From positions 34,609-98,608 of the forward strand of contig NZ_JAMXXK010000004.1 in NCBI RefSeq assembly GCF_024129735.1: a stretch of DNA of 64,000 nt, read 5' to 3'. Numbering within the stretch: position 1 is the first letter of the stretch; each line of letters begins with the position of its first letter. Below the pieces are notes generated by a model, which saw only the letters and a program-made list of their open reading frames with translations, made no database searches and was not told the origin of the DNA. The translations under genes and the position numbers were made by a program. This DNA comes from Acinetobacter lwoffii. Lineage in GTDB: Bacteria > Pseudomonadota > Gammaproteobacteria > Pseudomonadales > Moraxellaceae. This document shows, piece after piece, positions 19,260 to 27,169 of the stretch.

Positions 19260-20128
19260 GGTACGCCTTTATTCAGGACAATCAGAACATATGGCCTGTC
19301 CGTCGTTTATGTTCAGCTCTGGATGTTCATCACAGTGGTTATTACGCATGGTTAAAGTAACCTACCAGTAAAACTGCCAAGAAACGGCAACAGCTTTCAG
19401 GATTGATTAAACAATTCTGGCTGGAATCTGGTGGAGTTTACGGCTATCGCAAGATTCACTGTGATTTGAAAGATGCTGGCGAAAGTTGTGGGATCAATCG
19501 AGTACATCGACTGATGAAAGCAAATGGTCTTAAATCACAGCGTGGTTATCGTAAGCCTAGAGCTTACGCTGGTACTCCGGCTGTTATTGCCGCAAACACT
19601 TTAGACCAACAGTTTAATCCAACTCAGCCGAACCAATTATGGGTGACTGATATTACCTATATTCGTACCAATGAGGGATGGTTGTATCTTGCTGTTGTAA
19701 TCGACCTGTTCTCACGACTTGTGGTTGGTTGGTCTATGAAGTCGAGAATCACTACAGATCTGGTTTTAGATGCATTATTGATGGCCTTGTGGAGAAGGAA
19801 TCCAAAGAGCAAGGTCCTGATCCATTCTGATCAAGGTAGCCAATACACCAGTTATGAATGGCAGACATTTCTCAAGCATCATAATCTTGAAAGTAGTATG
19901 AGTCGGCGTGGAAACTGCCATGACAATGCTGTTGCCGAGAGTTTCTTTCAGTTATTAAAGCGAGAGAGGATCAAGAAGAAAATATATTCATCAAGAGCTG
20001 AAGCAAGATCAGATATCTTTGAATATATTGAGATGTTTTATAATTCAAAACGCCGACATGGTTCCAATGGTCAGCGTTCTCCATTAGATTATGAAAAAGC
20101 CCATCAGAAGATGGTTATGTGTGTCTAG
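19256..20128 (+). pseudogene. IS3-family transposase OrfB with an internal stop
   Basis: The catalytic rve/DDE integrase half. Read from the ATG at 19256 (overlapping the orfA stop), the frame gives MRYAFIQDNQNIWPVRRLC and then a TAA at 19358-19360, where CAA (Gln) is expected. The same frame continues with all integrase motifs: WVTDITYIRT, HSDQGSQYTS and the Glu in NAVAESFFQLLK. A shorter product from a TTG at 19403 is conceivable but would lack the N-terminal part. Most likely a nonsense-mutated transposase. Confidence 0.85.
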
Positions 20129-20224
20129 AATTTTGGTGGCTATTCAATGAAATTAACTCCAGTCTGATTCAGGCAAAAAAAGCATGTGCTCTCTCAAAGA
20201 CAACCCATGCTTATAAGGAAGGTT

Positions 20225-21100
20225 TTAAGACTTAAAATAATTCAATGGCAATTTCAAATAAGACATCCCATTGGCTTCTGGCTCAGGAAACTGCCCTGCT
20301 TTCATATTGATCTGAATCGCCGGTAGAATCAGTTTAGGCATACTCAGTCCTGAATCCCGCTGGTTGCGCATCTGAGCAAATTCAGCTTTACTGATTCCCT
20401 GATGAATATGGATATTCTGTTTTTTCTGCGTCTGGATATCAGTTTCACACACATAGGATTCACGTTTTTCAGGCAAATAGTCATGACATAAAAAGACCCG
20501 GGTATCTTCTGGCAACTGAAACAGGTTTTGTACCGAATCATAAAGCTGTTCTGCGCTGCCTCGCGGAAAGTCACAACGTGCTGTACCATAATCTGGCATA
20601 AACAGGGTATCACCCACAAAAACCGCATCCCCAATCACATAACTCAGACAAGCGGGAGTATGTCCCGGTGTAGGAATGTTATAGGCCTTCAATGTTCCGA
20701 TTTGGAACGACTCATGATCTTCAAATAAATAATCAAAGAGCTGCTGAGCATTCCATTGTTTAATATCCAGATGATAAATCGCGCCAAAAGTTTCCTGTAC
20801 CACGGAAATCTTCTGGCTCATGGCAATTTTGCCACCTAGTTTTTCTTTGAGATATTGCGCAGCTGTTAGATGATCAGCATGGACATGGGTTTCGAGAATC
20901 CACTCGACCGTTAAATCCTGCTCTTTAACATACGCAATAATCTTATCGGCATGAATAGTTGAGGTACTTGCCGATGCCGGATCGTAATCCAGAACGCTAT
21001 CAATAATGGCGCAGGCATTGGTCGCAGGATCACGTACAACATAACTGAAGGTATTGGTATCTTCGTGAAAAAAATCTTTTACTATAGGTAAGTTTGACAT
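20225..21100 (-). CDS. MBL-fold persulfide dioxygenase-like protein (Blh)
   Basis: A 291-residue metallo-beta-lactamase-fold protein of the Blh/ETHE1-like group, which oxidises persulfides in sulfide detoxification. The metal motif THVHADH lies near residue 66, with further ligands in PTPGHTPACLSY, VGDTLF and the late CHDY. The ATG at 21100 with AGGAG upstream is preferred over the in-frame GTG at 21118. Two YeeE-type membrane genes precede it by 2 bp and an ArsR-type regulator is divergent, the same set as the bigR operons of Xylella and Agrobacterium. It is not an antibiotic beta-lactamase. Confidence 0.9.
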   Translation of the reverse strand: MSNLPIVKDFFHEDTNTFSYVVRDPATNACAIIDSVLDYDPASASTSTIHADKIIAYVKEQDLTVEWILETHVHADHLTAAQYLKEKLGGKIAMSQKISVVQETFGAIYHLDIKQWNAQQLFDYLFEDHESFQIGTLKAYNIPTPGHTPACLSYVIGDAVFVGDTLFMPDYGTARCDFPRGSAEQLYDSVQNLFQLPEDTRVFLCHDYLPEKRESYVCETDIQTQKKQNIHIHQGISKAEFAQMRNQRDSGLSMPKLILPAIQINMKAGQFPEPEANGMSYLKLPLNYFKS

Positions 21101-21102
21101 CG

Positions 21103-21519
21103 TTAAGCTCCTGACCATTTACGGTGAATCCATACACCCACCAGCATTGCTACAACAAAATAGAGCACTTGATAGTGACCCAAACCGATCAAGGTGAAAC
21201 TTGGTGCCGGACAGATGCCCGCAATGCCCCAACCTGCACCAAATAAAACCGCACCCGTGATCAGCTTCTTATCTATCTGATTATTTTTAGGCAAATCAAT
21301 AGGTTCATTAAATACTGTTTTCGGTTGAGCCTTACGTACTGCTTTCTGGAAAGGAATAAAGGCCACCGCAATCGCGCCCATCATCACAAAGGCCAGACTG
21401 GCATCCCAATCACCAAACAGATCCAGGAAATCGAGTACTTTTTCCGGATTGGACATGCCCGATACCATCAAACCCACAGAGAACAGTGCACCAAATAAAA
21501 AGGCAAACACATTTTTCAT
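21103..21519 (-). CDS. YeeE/YedE-type membrane protein, PmpB-like (DUF6691)
   Basis: A 138-residue inner-membrane protein with four hydrophobic segments. The first contains MSNPEKVLDFLD and the third has the GAGWGIAGICPAPSFT motif typical of half-size YeeE proteins, with a conserved cysteine. With its upstream partner it probably forms the two halves of a thiosulfate or sulfide-related transporter. AGGAG precedes the ATG at 21519; the in-frame upstream start at 21573 lies inside the partner gene and is less likely. Confidence 0.88.
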   Translation of the reverse strand: MKNVFAFLFGALFSVGLMVSGMSNPEKVLDFLDLFGDWDASLAFVMMGAIAVAFIPFQKAVRKAQPKTVFNEPIDLPKNNQIDKKLITGAVLFGAGWGIAGICPAPSFTLIGLGHYQVLYFVVAMLVGVWIHRKWSGA

Positions 21520-21520
21520 T

Positions 21521-21937
21521 TTAGAATGCTCCTGTGATATGACGGATAATATAAACAGCGACAAAACCTGCAAACATAAAAGTCATGGTCGCGATGATAG
21601 AACGTTTAGACAGGCGACTGATGCCACAAATTCCATGACCACTGGTACAGCCCGAACCCAGACGTGTCCCAAAGCCCACCAGCAGACCTGCCACAATCAT
21701 CATCAATGGGCTGGCATTCAATTCGATTTCAGGTTGTACAAACAGACCATAAATAAACGGTGTGAGGATCAAGCCTGATAAAAACCAGATTGCAGGTGTT
21801 TTAAACATGGTTTTTGAGTTTATGACTTGCCCAATCAAACCACTGATTCCTGCAATACGGCCATTGACGTACAGATAGCCGACCACGGAAAGCCCGAGCA
21901 TCAAGCCGCCAATAAATGCGATGAGGAAGTCATGCAT
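21521..21937 (-). CDS. YeeE/YedE-type membrane protein, PmpA-like
   Basis: A 138-residue membrane protein with four hydrophobic segments and the signature [21 protein letters not shown], in which cysteines line the transport path of YeeE family members. It is the first gene of the pmpA-pmpB-blh unit, facing bigR across a 120-bp AT-rich gap. It is predicted to move reduced sulfur species across the inner membrane; substrate and direction are not evident from the sequence. Confidence 0.88.
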   Translation of the reverse strand: MHDFLIAFIGGLMLGLSVVGYLYVNGRIAGISGLIGQVINSKTMFKTPAIWFLSGLILTPFIYGLFVQPEIELNASPLMMIVAGLLVGFGTRLGSGCTSGHGICGISRLSKRSIIATMTFMFAGFVAVYIIRHITGAF

Positions 21938-21970
21938 GATGAATTAATCCCTATACAATATACTTTTTTA

Positions 21971-21982
21971 TATTATATAATA
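21971..21982. promoter_or_regulatory. Candidate BigR operator palindrome
   Basis: A perfect 12-bp palindrome TATTATATAATA sits in the divergent promoter region between pmpA and bigR, 34 bp from the pmpA start. BigR-type ArsR regulators bind AT-rich palindromes in this position; the link is inference, since AT-rich palindromes also arise by chance. Confidence 0.45.
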
Positions 21983-22057
21983 AAAAATATTAATCAAGCA
22001 GTTTTATGGTAAATTATGTAAACTGCACGGGCTACATCAAAAGTTGTGAGGACATTT

Positions 22058-22366
22058 ATGGATATGATTGCTGCAAATGCCAAAATTGATTTTTCACAGG
22101 TCGATTTCGTCAGCCAATGCCTAAAAGTTTTAGCCAATCCTGATCGTCTGAAAATCTTATGTATCTTAGTCGACGGGGAAATGAATGTTCAGGAAATTGA
22201 AGAATCTACCGATATTCATCAACCTACACTTTCACAACAGCTGACTGTACTGCGTAAGGCCGACATGGTTGGCACCCGACGTGAGGGCAAACAGATTTTC
22301 TATCGTCTGAGTGATCCCAAGGTCTTGAGCCTGATGCAAAAGCTGTACGAGCTGTATTGCGCCTAG
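22058..22366 (+). CDS. bigR: BigR-type ArsR-family transcriptional regulator
   Basis: A 102-residue winged-helix repressor. The HTH contains HQPTLSQQLTVLRKADMVG and the wing has REGKQIFYRL. Two cysteines, in LKILCILVDGE and in the C-terminal YELYCA, match the redox pair by which BigR senses sulfide or persulfide. The ATG at 22058 with GTGAGGA upstream is better than the GTG at 22046, which would consume that ribosome site. It is divergent from the YeeE-type and Blh genes that it presumably represses. Confidence 0.88.
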   Translation: MDMIAANAKIDFSQVDFVSQCLKVLANPDRLKILCILVDGEMNVQEIEESTDIHQPTLSQQLTVLRKADMVGTRREGKQIFYRLSDPKVLSLMQKLYELYCA

Positions 22367-22374
22367 CCCTCCTC

Positions 22375-22737
22375 TTAGTGCAGCCAAAAAGAAATGATCA
22401 GAAGCAGTCCGCTAAAAGCAGTAAACAGATTTAGCCATACGGGATACTGGGTGTAATAACCTTCAATAAATTCCGGCGGTCGCAGTGATGTCAAACCCCG
22501 TCGATATTGCAGGATTGAGGCGAAATTCACCAATATACCAAATACAATCACCGCAATTCCCAGCCATTGTGAATAAGCTATTTTCTGTGCATAAGTGTCT
22601 GGGTCCACCAGTTGCACTAGCAGATTGGATTTTTCAATCACAAAACCAAAAGCAATTAATGCCAAACCACTCCGGTTCCACGCCAGAGCGGTTCGTTCCA
22701 AAGCAAGCAGTACCCGTGGATCATCCAAATTTGACAT
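22375..22737 (-). CDS. DUF202 (YidH-like) small membrane protein
   Basis: A 120-residue inner-membrane protein with three hydrophobic segments. The N-terminal block LALERTALAWNRSGLALIAFG is the typical start of DUF202 proteins, for which no function is established. It converges with bigR, 8 bp apart, and is transcribed on its own. Nothing in the sequence links it to the sulfide genes beyond position. Confidence 0.8.
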   Translation of the reverse strand: MSNLDDPRVLLALERTALAWNRSGLALIAFGFVIEKSNLLVQLVDPDTYAQKIAYSQWLGIAVIVFGILVNFASILQYRRGLTSLRPPEFIEGYYTQYPVWLNLFTAFSGLLLIISFWLH

Positions 22738-22844
22738 TTCTTATCTGCTCTTCATGCTTAACCTATCCACCAATGTAAATCTGTCTCCCTATCATGTATA
22801 GATGTTTTAAGTAAAAATTACTTTTCTATCATGCAGTTAAAATA

Positions 22845-23585
22845 TTATTGTTCAAAAATTTCCTTGACATCCATCGCCAGGCCTTGAGTAGATTTAAATT
22901 CACCCTGATTGTTTTTCCAGGCCATCGACGGTGTGGAGAAAAAGCCGTATTTCCCCATCAAGGCCTGATTGGCATCAATCTTTGCAGCAATTTCGGCAGG
23001 AATCTTTTCCATTTTCTTGAGCTGCTTTTTGCCTTTATTCTTGTTCATATCGTTAAAAACTGCCGCTGGATTTTTCGACATCAACAATGTTGCCACCTGG
23101 CCACGGCTTTCTTCACGGATCACACCGACCTGAATATGACGCAGCTGTACCTTGCCTGATTCGACCCAAGGCCGAGCCGCCTGCCAGAATTTATAGCAAT
23201 ATGGGCAATTTGGATCGGAAAAGACATAGACCACCCGTGGTGCATCCGGCTTACCATCCTGGATCCAGGTCGATTTTTCCAGGGTTTTCCAGACATCGTC
23301 CAATACCGCTTTTTTCATATGTTTTTCAATCTGCTCATTGGACAGGCTTTTCCCTTGCGCATCAAACAGTTCGCCCTTGATATAGTATTTATTATCATTG
23401 GAGATAAATACCGTATTGGAATACTGGTCTTCATGCCCTACCCAGCCGGTCATTCCTTGCGGTGCCGGAATCTGTTTTACAAACACAAAACCCTGTTTTT
23501 CAATATGCTGTTTAATATTTGCCTGTGTGTGCATGCTCATGATCAGGAACATGCCTGCACCAAGCACCTGGTAAATTTTGTTCAT
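22845..23585 (-). CDS. dsbG: Thiol:disulfide interchange protein DsbG
   Basis: Periplasmic disulfide isomerase or sulfenic-acid reductase. A cleavable signal peptide ends near MHTQA (residues 1-22), followed by a dimerisation domain and a thioredoxin domain with FSDPNCPYCYKFW; the CPYC pair and the following WQAARPWVESGKVQLR segment are close to E. coli DsbG. The 246 residues fit the family. It is the last gene of a dsbD-tlpA-dsbG unit, and would be kept reduced by DsbD. Confidence 0.9.
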   Translation of the reverse strand: MNKIYQVLGAGMFLIMSMHTQANIKQHIEKQGFVFVKQIPAPQGMTGWVGHEDQYSNTVFISNDNKYYIKGELFDAQGKSLSNEQIEKHMKKAVLDDVWKTLEKSTWIQDGKPDAPRVVYVFSDPNCPYCYKFWQAARPWVESGKVQLRHIQVGVIREESRGQVATLLMSKNPAAVFNDMNKNKGKKQLKKMEKIPAEIAAKIDANQALMGKYGFFSTPSMAWKNNQGEFKSTQGLAMDVKEIFEQ

Positions 23586-23603
23586 ACTAAGTCCTTCCGT
23601 TTT

Positions 23604-24452
23604 TTAAGGTTGATCTGAAATTCTGTTTAAATATTGCTGCAACATGGCCGGACTGAGTTCTCCCATATGCCGCTCGACCAGCTGGCCTTGAGCATTAAAA
23701 AACAGCGTCGTTGGCAGGCCAAAACTATTCAGCTGCTGGGGTAGTTCACCATATGGGTCCAGCAGGACATGTTTAAATTGAAACTGATGTTTTTTTAAAT
23801 AGGCATTTACAGTTTCAACCTCCTCCCCCTGATTGAGCATGACAAAATTCACTTGAGGGTACTGCTCGGCTGCTTTGGCTAACACCGGCATTTCGCGATG
23901 ACACGGCGGACACCAGCTCGCCCACAAATTAATTACCGAGGGCTGGCCAATGAATTGGCTGAGTGGAATCTTGTCTGTACCCAGATGCCCCTGTTCTAGC
24001 CCAGCAAAGGCTAGATCAGGAAACGCTGCTTCAGTTTTTAGACTGGATTTAAATGCGAGCCCAAGCCCGATCCAAAGTATAAAGATGATCAATAAGATGG
24101 CTTTGAATCGGATCTGCAACTGTCTGTTTCGGATGACATACCACAAAGCACCAAGCAGCACCCCTCCCCATAAATGGAAACCTTTGTCCTGAATTTTCAG
24201 TATGTCGATGGGTGCTGCAAAATACAGCTCGGCATTGAGTAGAACGAAAACAAGACGTGCACCCAGCATCCCTAGCAAAAAACTGCTCCAGAGCAAATCC
24301 TGACTTTGCCCAAGCAGCTGTTTAGACCATGAATAGTTTCTGGCTAATCCAAACAGGATGGCAGATAACAGCATCAAGCCAGTGGCAATAATTATGAGTG
24401 CCCAAGGCAACATCAAAGGTCCCAGATGCAGCGCATCACTGGAAATCATCAT
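23604..24452 (-). CDS. TlpA-like thioredoxin fused to an Lgt-like membrane domain
   Basis: A 282-residue protein with two parts. Residues 1-130 have four membrane segments resembling part of prolipoprotein diacylglyceryl transferase (GARLVFVLLN, a GFHLWGGVLLGAL stretch). Residues 140-282 form a TlpA/ResA-type thioredoxin domain with the WCPPC motif, facing the periplasm. The start ATG overlaps the dsbD stop (ATGA), so the genes are coupled. A reductase relaying electrons from DsbD to DsbG or other targets is likely; the role of the membrane part is unknown. Confidence 0.82.
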   Translation of the reverse strand: MMISSDALHLGPLMLPWALIIIATGLMLLSAILFGLARNYSWSKQLLGQSQDLLWSSFLLGMLGARLVFVLLNAELYFAAPIDILKIQDKGFHLWGGVLLGALWYVIRNRQLQIRFKAILLIIFILWIGLGLAFKSSLKTEAAFPDLAFAGLEQGHLGTDKIPLSQFIGQPSVINLWASWCPPCHREMPVLAKAAEQYPQVNFVMLNQGEEVETVNAYLKKHQFQFKHVLLDPYGELPQQLNSFGLPTTLFFNAQGQLVERHMGELSPAMLQQYLNRISDQP

Positions 24453-26386
24453 GGTTGTTCCCCTTGCAGTTGCTGCAATGTGTCTAGTAAATGTGCCGCA
24501 CTAAAGCTTCCGGTCAAACGCAAATCCCGCTGCTCCTGATGCGCTGCATTTAAAAATATAAAGGTGGGTGGACCGAGGATTTGCCATGCTTTTAGCAGCT
24601 CATCCTGACTTGGATGATAGTGGGTCAGGTCTAATTTGATACGAACCACATTTTGTAAAGCCGTCTGGACATCACTACGTGGAATCACTTCCTTTTCAAT
24701 CGGTTGACAGGCCACACACCAGTCCGCATACACATCAATCACCACCGGCTGTGTAGGATGTTTGGCTAAAACCTGTTGCAATTGTGCGGCTGTACTGATT
24801 CTCTGCCATTCAAGCCCTGATTCTACATGGGCCACCTGTACCTGACTCCAAACATGATAGAGCTGCATGCCTCCTGCATAGACCAGTAAACCACTGAGCA
24901 GCATCAGGACTATTTTCGATACAGACCGATGCACATGAGGCAGCATCTTGAACAAGAAGTAGCCTGAACAGGTGATCAGTACTACACCCAAAAGGCTCAG
25001 GTATAAAATGCCGGGCAATAGTGGACGGGCGAAATACAAGGCCAGCGCCAGCATGACAAAGCCAAAACTAAACTTCAGGCGATCCATCCAGATGCCAGGT
25101 TTGGGTAAAAGATGAGACCCAAATACGGCAGCAATAAATAGCGGCAAGCCCAGCCCAAGGCCTAAGACGAACAGATAACTAGCTCCCAGCATCGGTTGAT
25201 TGACCTGAGACACATAGATTAAGGCACCGGCCAACGGCGCACTCATACATGGCCCGACAATCAGTGCAGCGATCATGCCCATAAGACCGGCACCAATCAG
25301 CGTGCCACCCTTCTGCTTTTGCTGCCATTGATCCAGACGCTGTAACATGCCTTGAGGTAAGGACAGCTGAAATGCTCCAAACAGATTAAATGCGAACAAA
25401 ACAAACAAAATGCTGAAAATACTGATGAATACCGGACTTTGAAACCAGCGCTGAAAACTGTAACCGAGCTGTGCCACAGCAAGTCCCATGACCGCATAGA
25501 CCAGTGCCATACCCAAAACGAAAACCAGCGCAATCAGTGCCGCACGGTAGCCCCGGTGCTGCTGAACCAGAATTCCTGTTAAAATTGGAATTAAAGGTAA
25601 AGAACAGGGTAAAAATGCCAGTAGAATGCCAAGCCCGAGAAAAATCAGGGCATTAATTAACAGACCTTGTTCCGACAGCAAACTTAAAAAATACTGGTCA
25701 TTGTTCCACTGGTTATTCATGCCTGCTGACGAAGTTTGATTTTTAGGGTCTGCAATGAGCTGGTCGTTTTTCTCTGTTAATTCCACCTCAGGCTGCACCA
25801 CAGGTTCAGAAACTGCAGCGACTTGCATTTCCTCTACCTTTTCTTCGGTCAGTGCTTTATCTGTACTTGGAGTTTGCTCTATAGCTTGGAGCTCATCTTT
25901 CTGAGCTGTCAGAATTTTTTCGTTTGCTTCTGGCTGTGTAGTGCTGACCAGCAGCTTTTGAGGCTTGCTTAAGTTTTGCGCTGGAAATAAACCATCTGCA
26001 TCAGTTGTTACGGTGGTGCGTTGTACCGGATAACATAAACCACTTTCTGCACAGCCTTGCCACTGCACCACAAACTGCTGGTTGGGCTGAACCTTCATAT
26101 TGGTTTTGACTTGCCCATAATGCACCTGGGTCAAACCGAAATTGGGGTCGTCTTTGTCTTCGGGTTTGGGCAGTGCCAACTTGACTGGGGTCTGCTGATA
26201 AGACACTTTAAGCTGGTCATGATACAGATAATAACCCTCTGCGATTTTCCAGCTAAGCTCTGCCTGATCCTGACTTGTAGAAACCACCTGAAACTGAAAA
26301 GCCTGATCCGGTGGTAAAAAGTCTGCATGTGCAGTTCCCGTCATGATTCCACCGCCAATCACGGCACCCAATATCCACTTCAACAT
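24449..26386 (-). CDS. dsbD: Thiol:disulfide interchange protein DsbD
   Basis: Inner-membrane protein that carries electrons from cytosolic thioredoxin to periplasmic reductants. Order: signal peptide (1-21), N-terminal immunoglobulin-like domain with the cysteine pair in CAESGLC, a Glu/Gln-rich linker (about 155-225), an eight-helix membrane core with LPCSLPLIPIL and GPCMSAPLAG, and a C-terminal thioredoxin domain with DWCVACQ. At 645 residues it is longer than E. coli DsbD (565), mostly in the linker. First gene of the unit, divergent from a two-component system. Confidence 0.93.
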   Translation of the reverse strand: MLKWILGAVIGGGIMTGTAHADFLPPDQAFQFQVVSTSQDQAELSWKIAEGYYLYHDQLKVSYQQTPVKLALPKPEDKDDPNFGLTQVHYGQVKTNMKVQPNQQFVVQWQGCAESGLCYPVQRTTVTTDADGLFPAQNLSKPQKLLVSTTQPEANEKILTAQKDELQAIEQTPSTDKALTEEKVEEMQVAAVSEPVVQPEVELTEKNDQLIADPKNQTSSAGMNNQWNNDQYFLSLLSEQGLLINALIFLGLGILLAFLPCSLPLIPILTGILVQQHRGYRAALIALVFVLGMALVYAVMGLAVAQLGYSFQRWFQSPVFISIFSILFVLFAFNLFGAFQLSLPQGMLQRLDQWQQKQKGGTLIGAGLMGMIAALIVGPCMSAPLAGALIYVSQVNQPMLGASYLFVLGLGLGLPLFIAAVFGSHLLPKPGIWMDRLKFSFGFVMLALALYFARPLLPGILYLSLLGVVLITCSGYFLFKMLPHVHRSVSKIVLMLLSGLLVYAGGMQLYHVWSQVQVAHVESGLEWQRISTAAQLQQVLAKHPTQPVVIDVYADWCVACQPIEKEVIPRSDVQTALQNVVRIKLDLTHYHPSQDELLKAWQILGPPTFIFLNAAHQEQRDLRLTGSFSAAHLLDTLQQLQGEQP

Positions 26387-26494
26387 CCAGCCGATCTCCT
26401 CCTGTTAGGACTGCATTATTGAAAAACTAAAATTAAGGCAACATTAACAGCCCAAATCATTTATAAAATAATGGCAGTTTGATCAGGATGTTCT

Positions 26495-27169
26495 ATGTTT
26501 ATTGTATTGGTTGAGGATGATCCCTATATCGCACAGAGCATTTGTGCTGCTCTGAACTATTTAAATATTTCAGTGGAGCATGTCAGTCACGCACGTGCTG
26601 CGGATTATTTTATCCGGCATAGTGCAGTCGACTTGTGTTTACTGGATTTAGGCCTGCCGGATCAGGATGGCCTGGACTTGCTGCACAGCTGGCGACGCGA
26701 CCAGATTGATCTCCCGGTACTGGTATTGACGGCGCGACTGCGGACCGATCAGTGTGTTCAGGCCCTGAATGCCGGTGCCGATGACTATCTGACCAAACCC
26801 TTTGAACTGGAGGAGCTGATTGCCCGGATTCATGCCCTCACCCGTCGCCACCGCGGCTTTGCCTCGAATACCCTGCAATTTGATGAACTGGTTCTGAACC
26901 GGGATACCCAGACTGTGATCTATCAAGACCAGACCGTGAATTTATCTCGCCGTGAATTCAGCCTGCTGGAAACCCTGATGAGCCACCCCAACCAGATCCT
27001 GAAAAATGAACAGCTTATTGACAAGCTCTATGGTTTTCAGGACTCTATAGAGAGCAATGCCCTGAATGTACACATTTATCACCTGAGACAAAAACTGCAT
27101 CCAGATTTAATTCAGACCATTCGTGGTGTGGGATATATTTTCAAACCGTTTGAGCAGCGTCATGTTTAG
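26495..27169 (+). CDS. OmpR-family response regulator
   Basis: A 224-residue two-component regulator. The receiver domain has the acidic EDD at 7-9, the phospho-acceptor Asp51 in LLDLGLPDQDG and the conserved Lys in LTKPFE. A C-terminal winged helix contains VNLSRREFSLLETLM and the RGVGYIF end. It overlaps its kinase gene by 8 bp. The divergent arrangement with dsbD, which recalls the P. aeruginosa PA2476-PA2480 cluster, suggests it controls the disulfide genes; the signal is unknown. Confidence 0.92.
   Translation: MFIVLVEDDPYIAQSICAALNYLNISVEHVSHARAADYFIRHSAVDLCLLDLGLPDQDGLDLLHSWRRDQIDLPVLVLTARLRTDQCVQALNAGADDYLTKPFELEELIARIHALTRRHRGFASNTLQFDELVLNRDTQTVIYQDQTVNLSRREFSLLETLMSHPNQILKNEQLIDKLYGFQDSIESNALNVHIYHLRQKLHPDLIQTIRGVGYIFKPFEQRHV

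Larger units (their letters stand above)
18917..20146 (+). mobile_element. IS3-family insertion sequence, orfB interrupted
   Basis: A 1230-bp element with imperfect terminal inverted repeats: the left begins TGAATAGCCACCGATTTT and the right, reverse-complemented, begins TGAATAGCCACCAAAATT; both then share TAGACAC. It carries the usual orfA and orfB in overlapping frames. The flanking bases (ccct on the left, atga on the right) show no short target duplication. A stop codon inside orfB suggests the copy is not autonomous. Confidence 0.9.

Noticed and set aside
20225..21100. Metallo-beta-lactamase as an antibiotic resistance gene
   Set aside because: The motif set and the bigR/YeeE neighbours indicate the persulfide dioxygenase-like branch, and no export signal is present.
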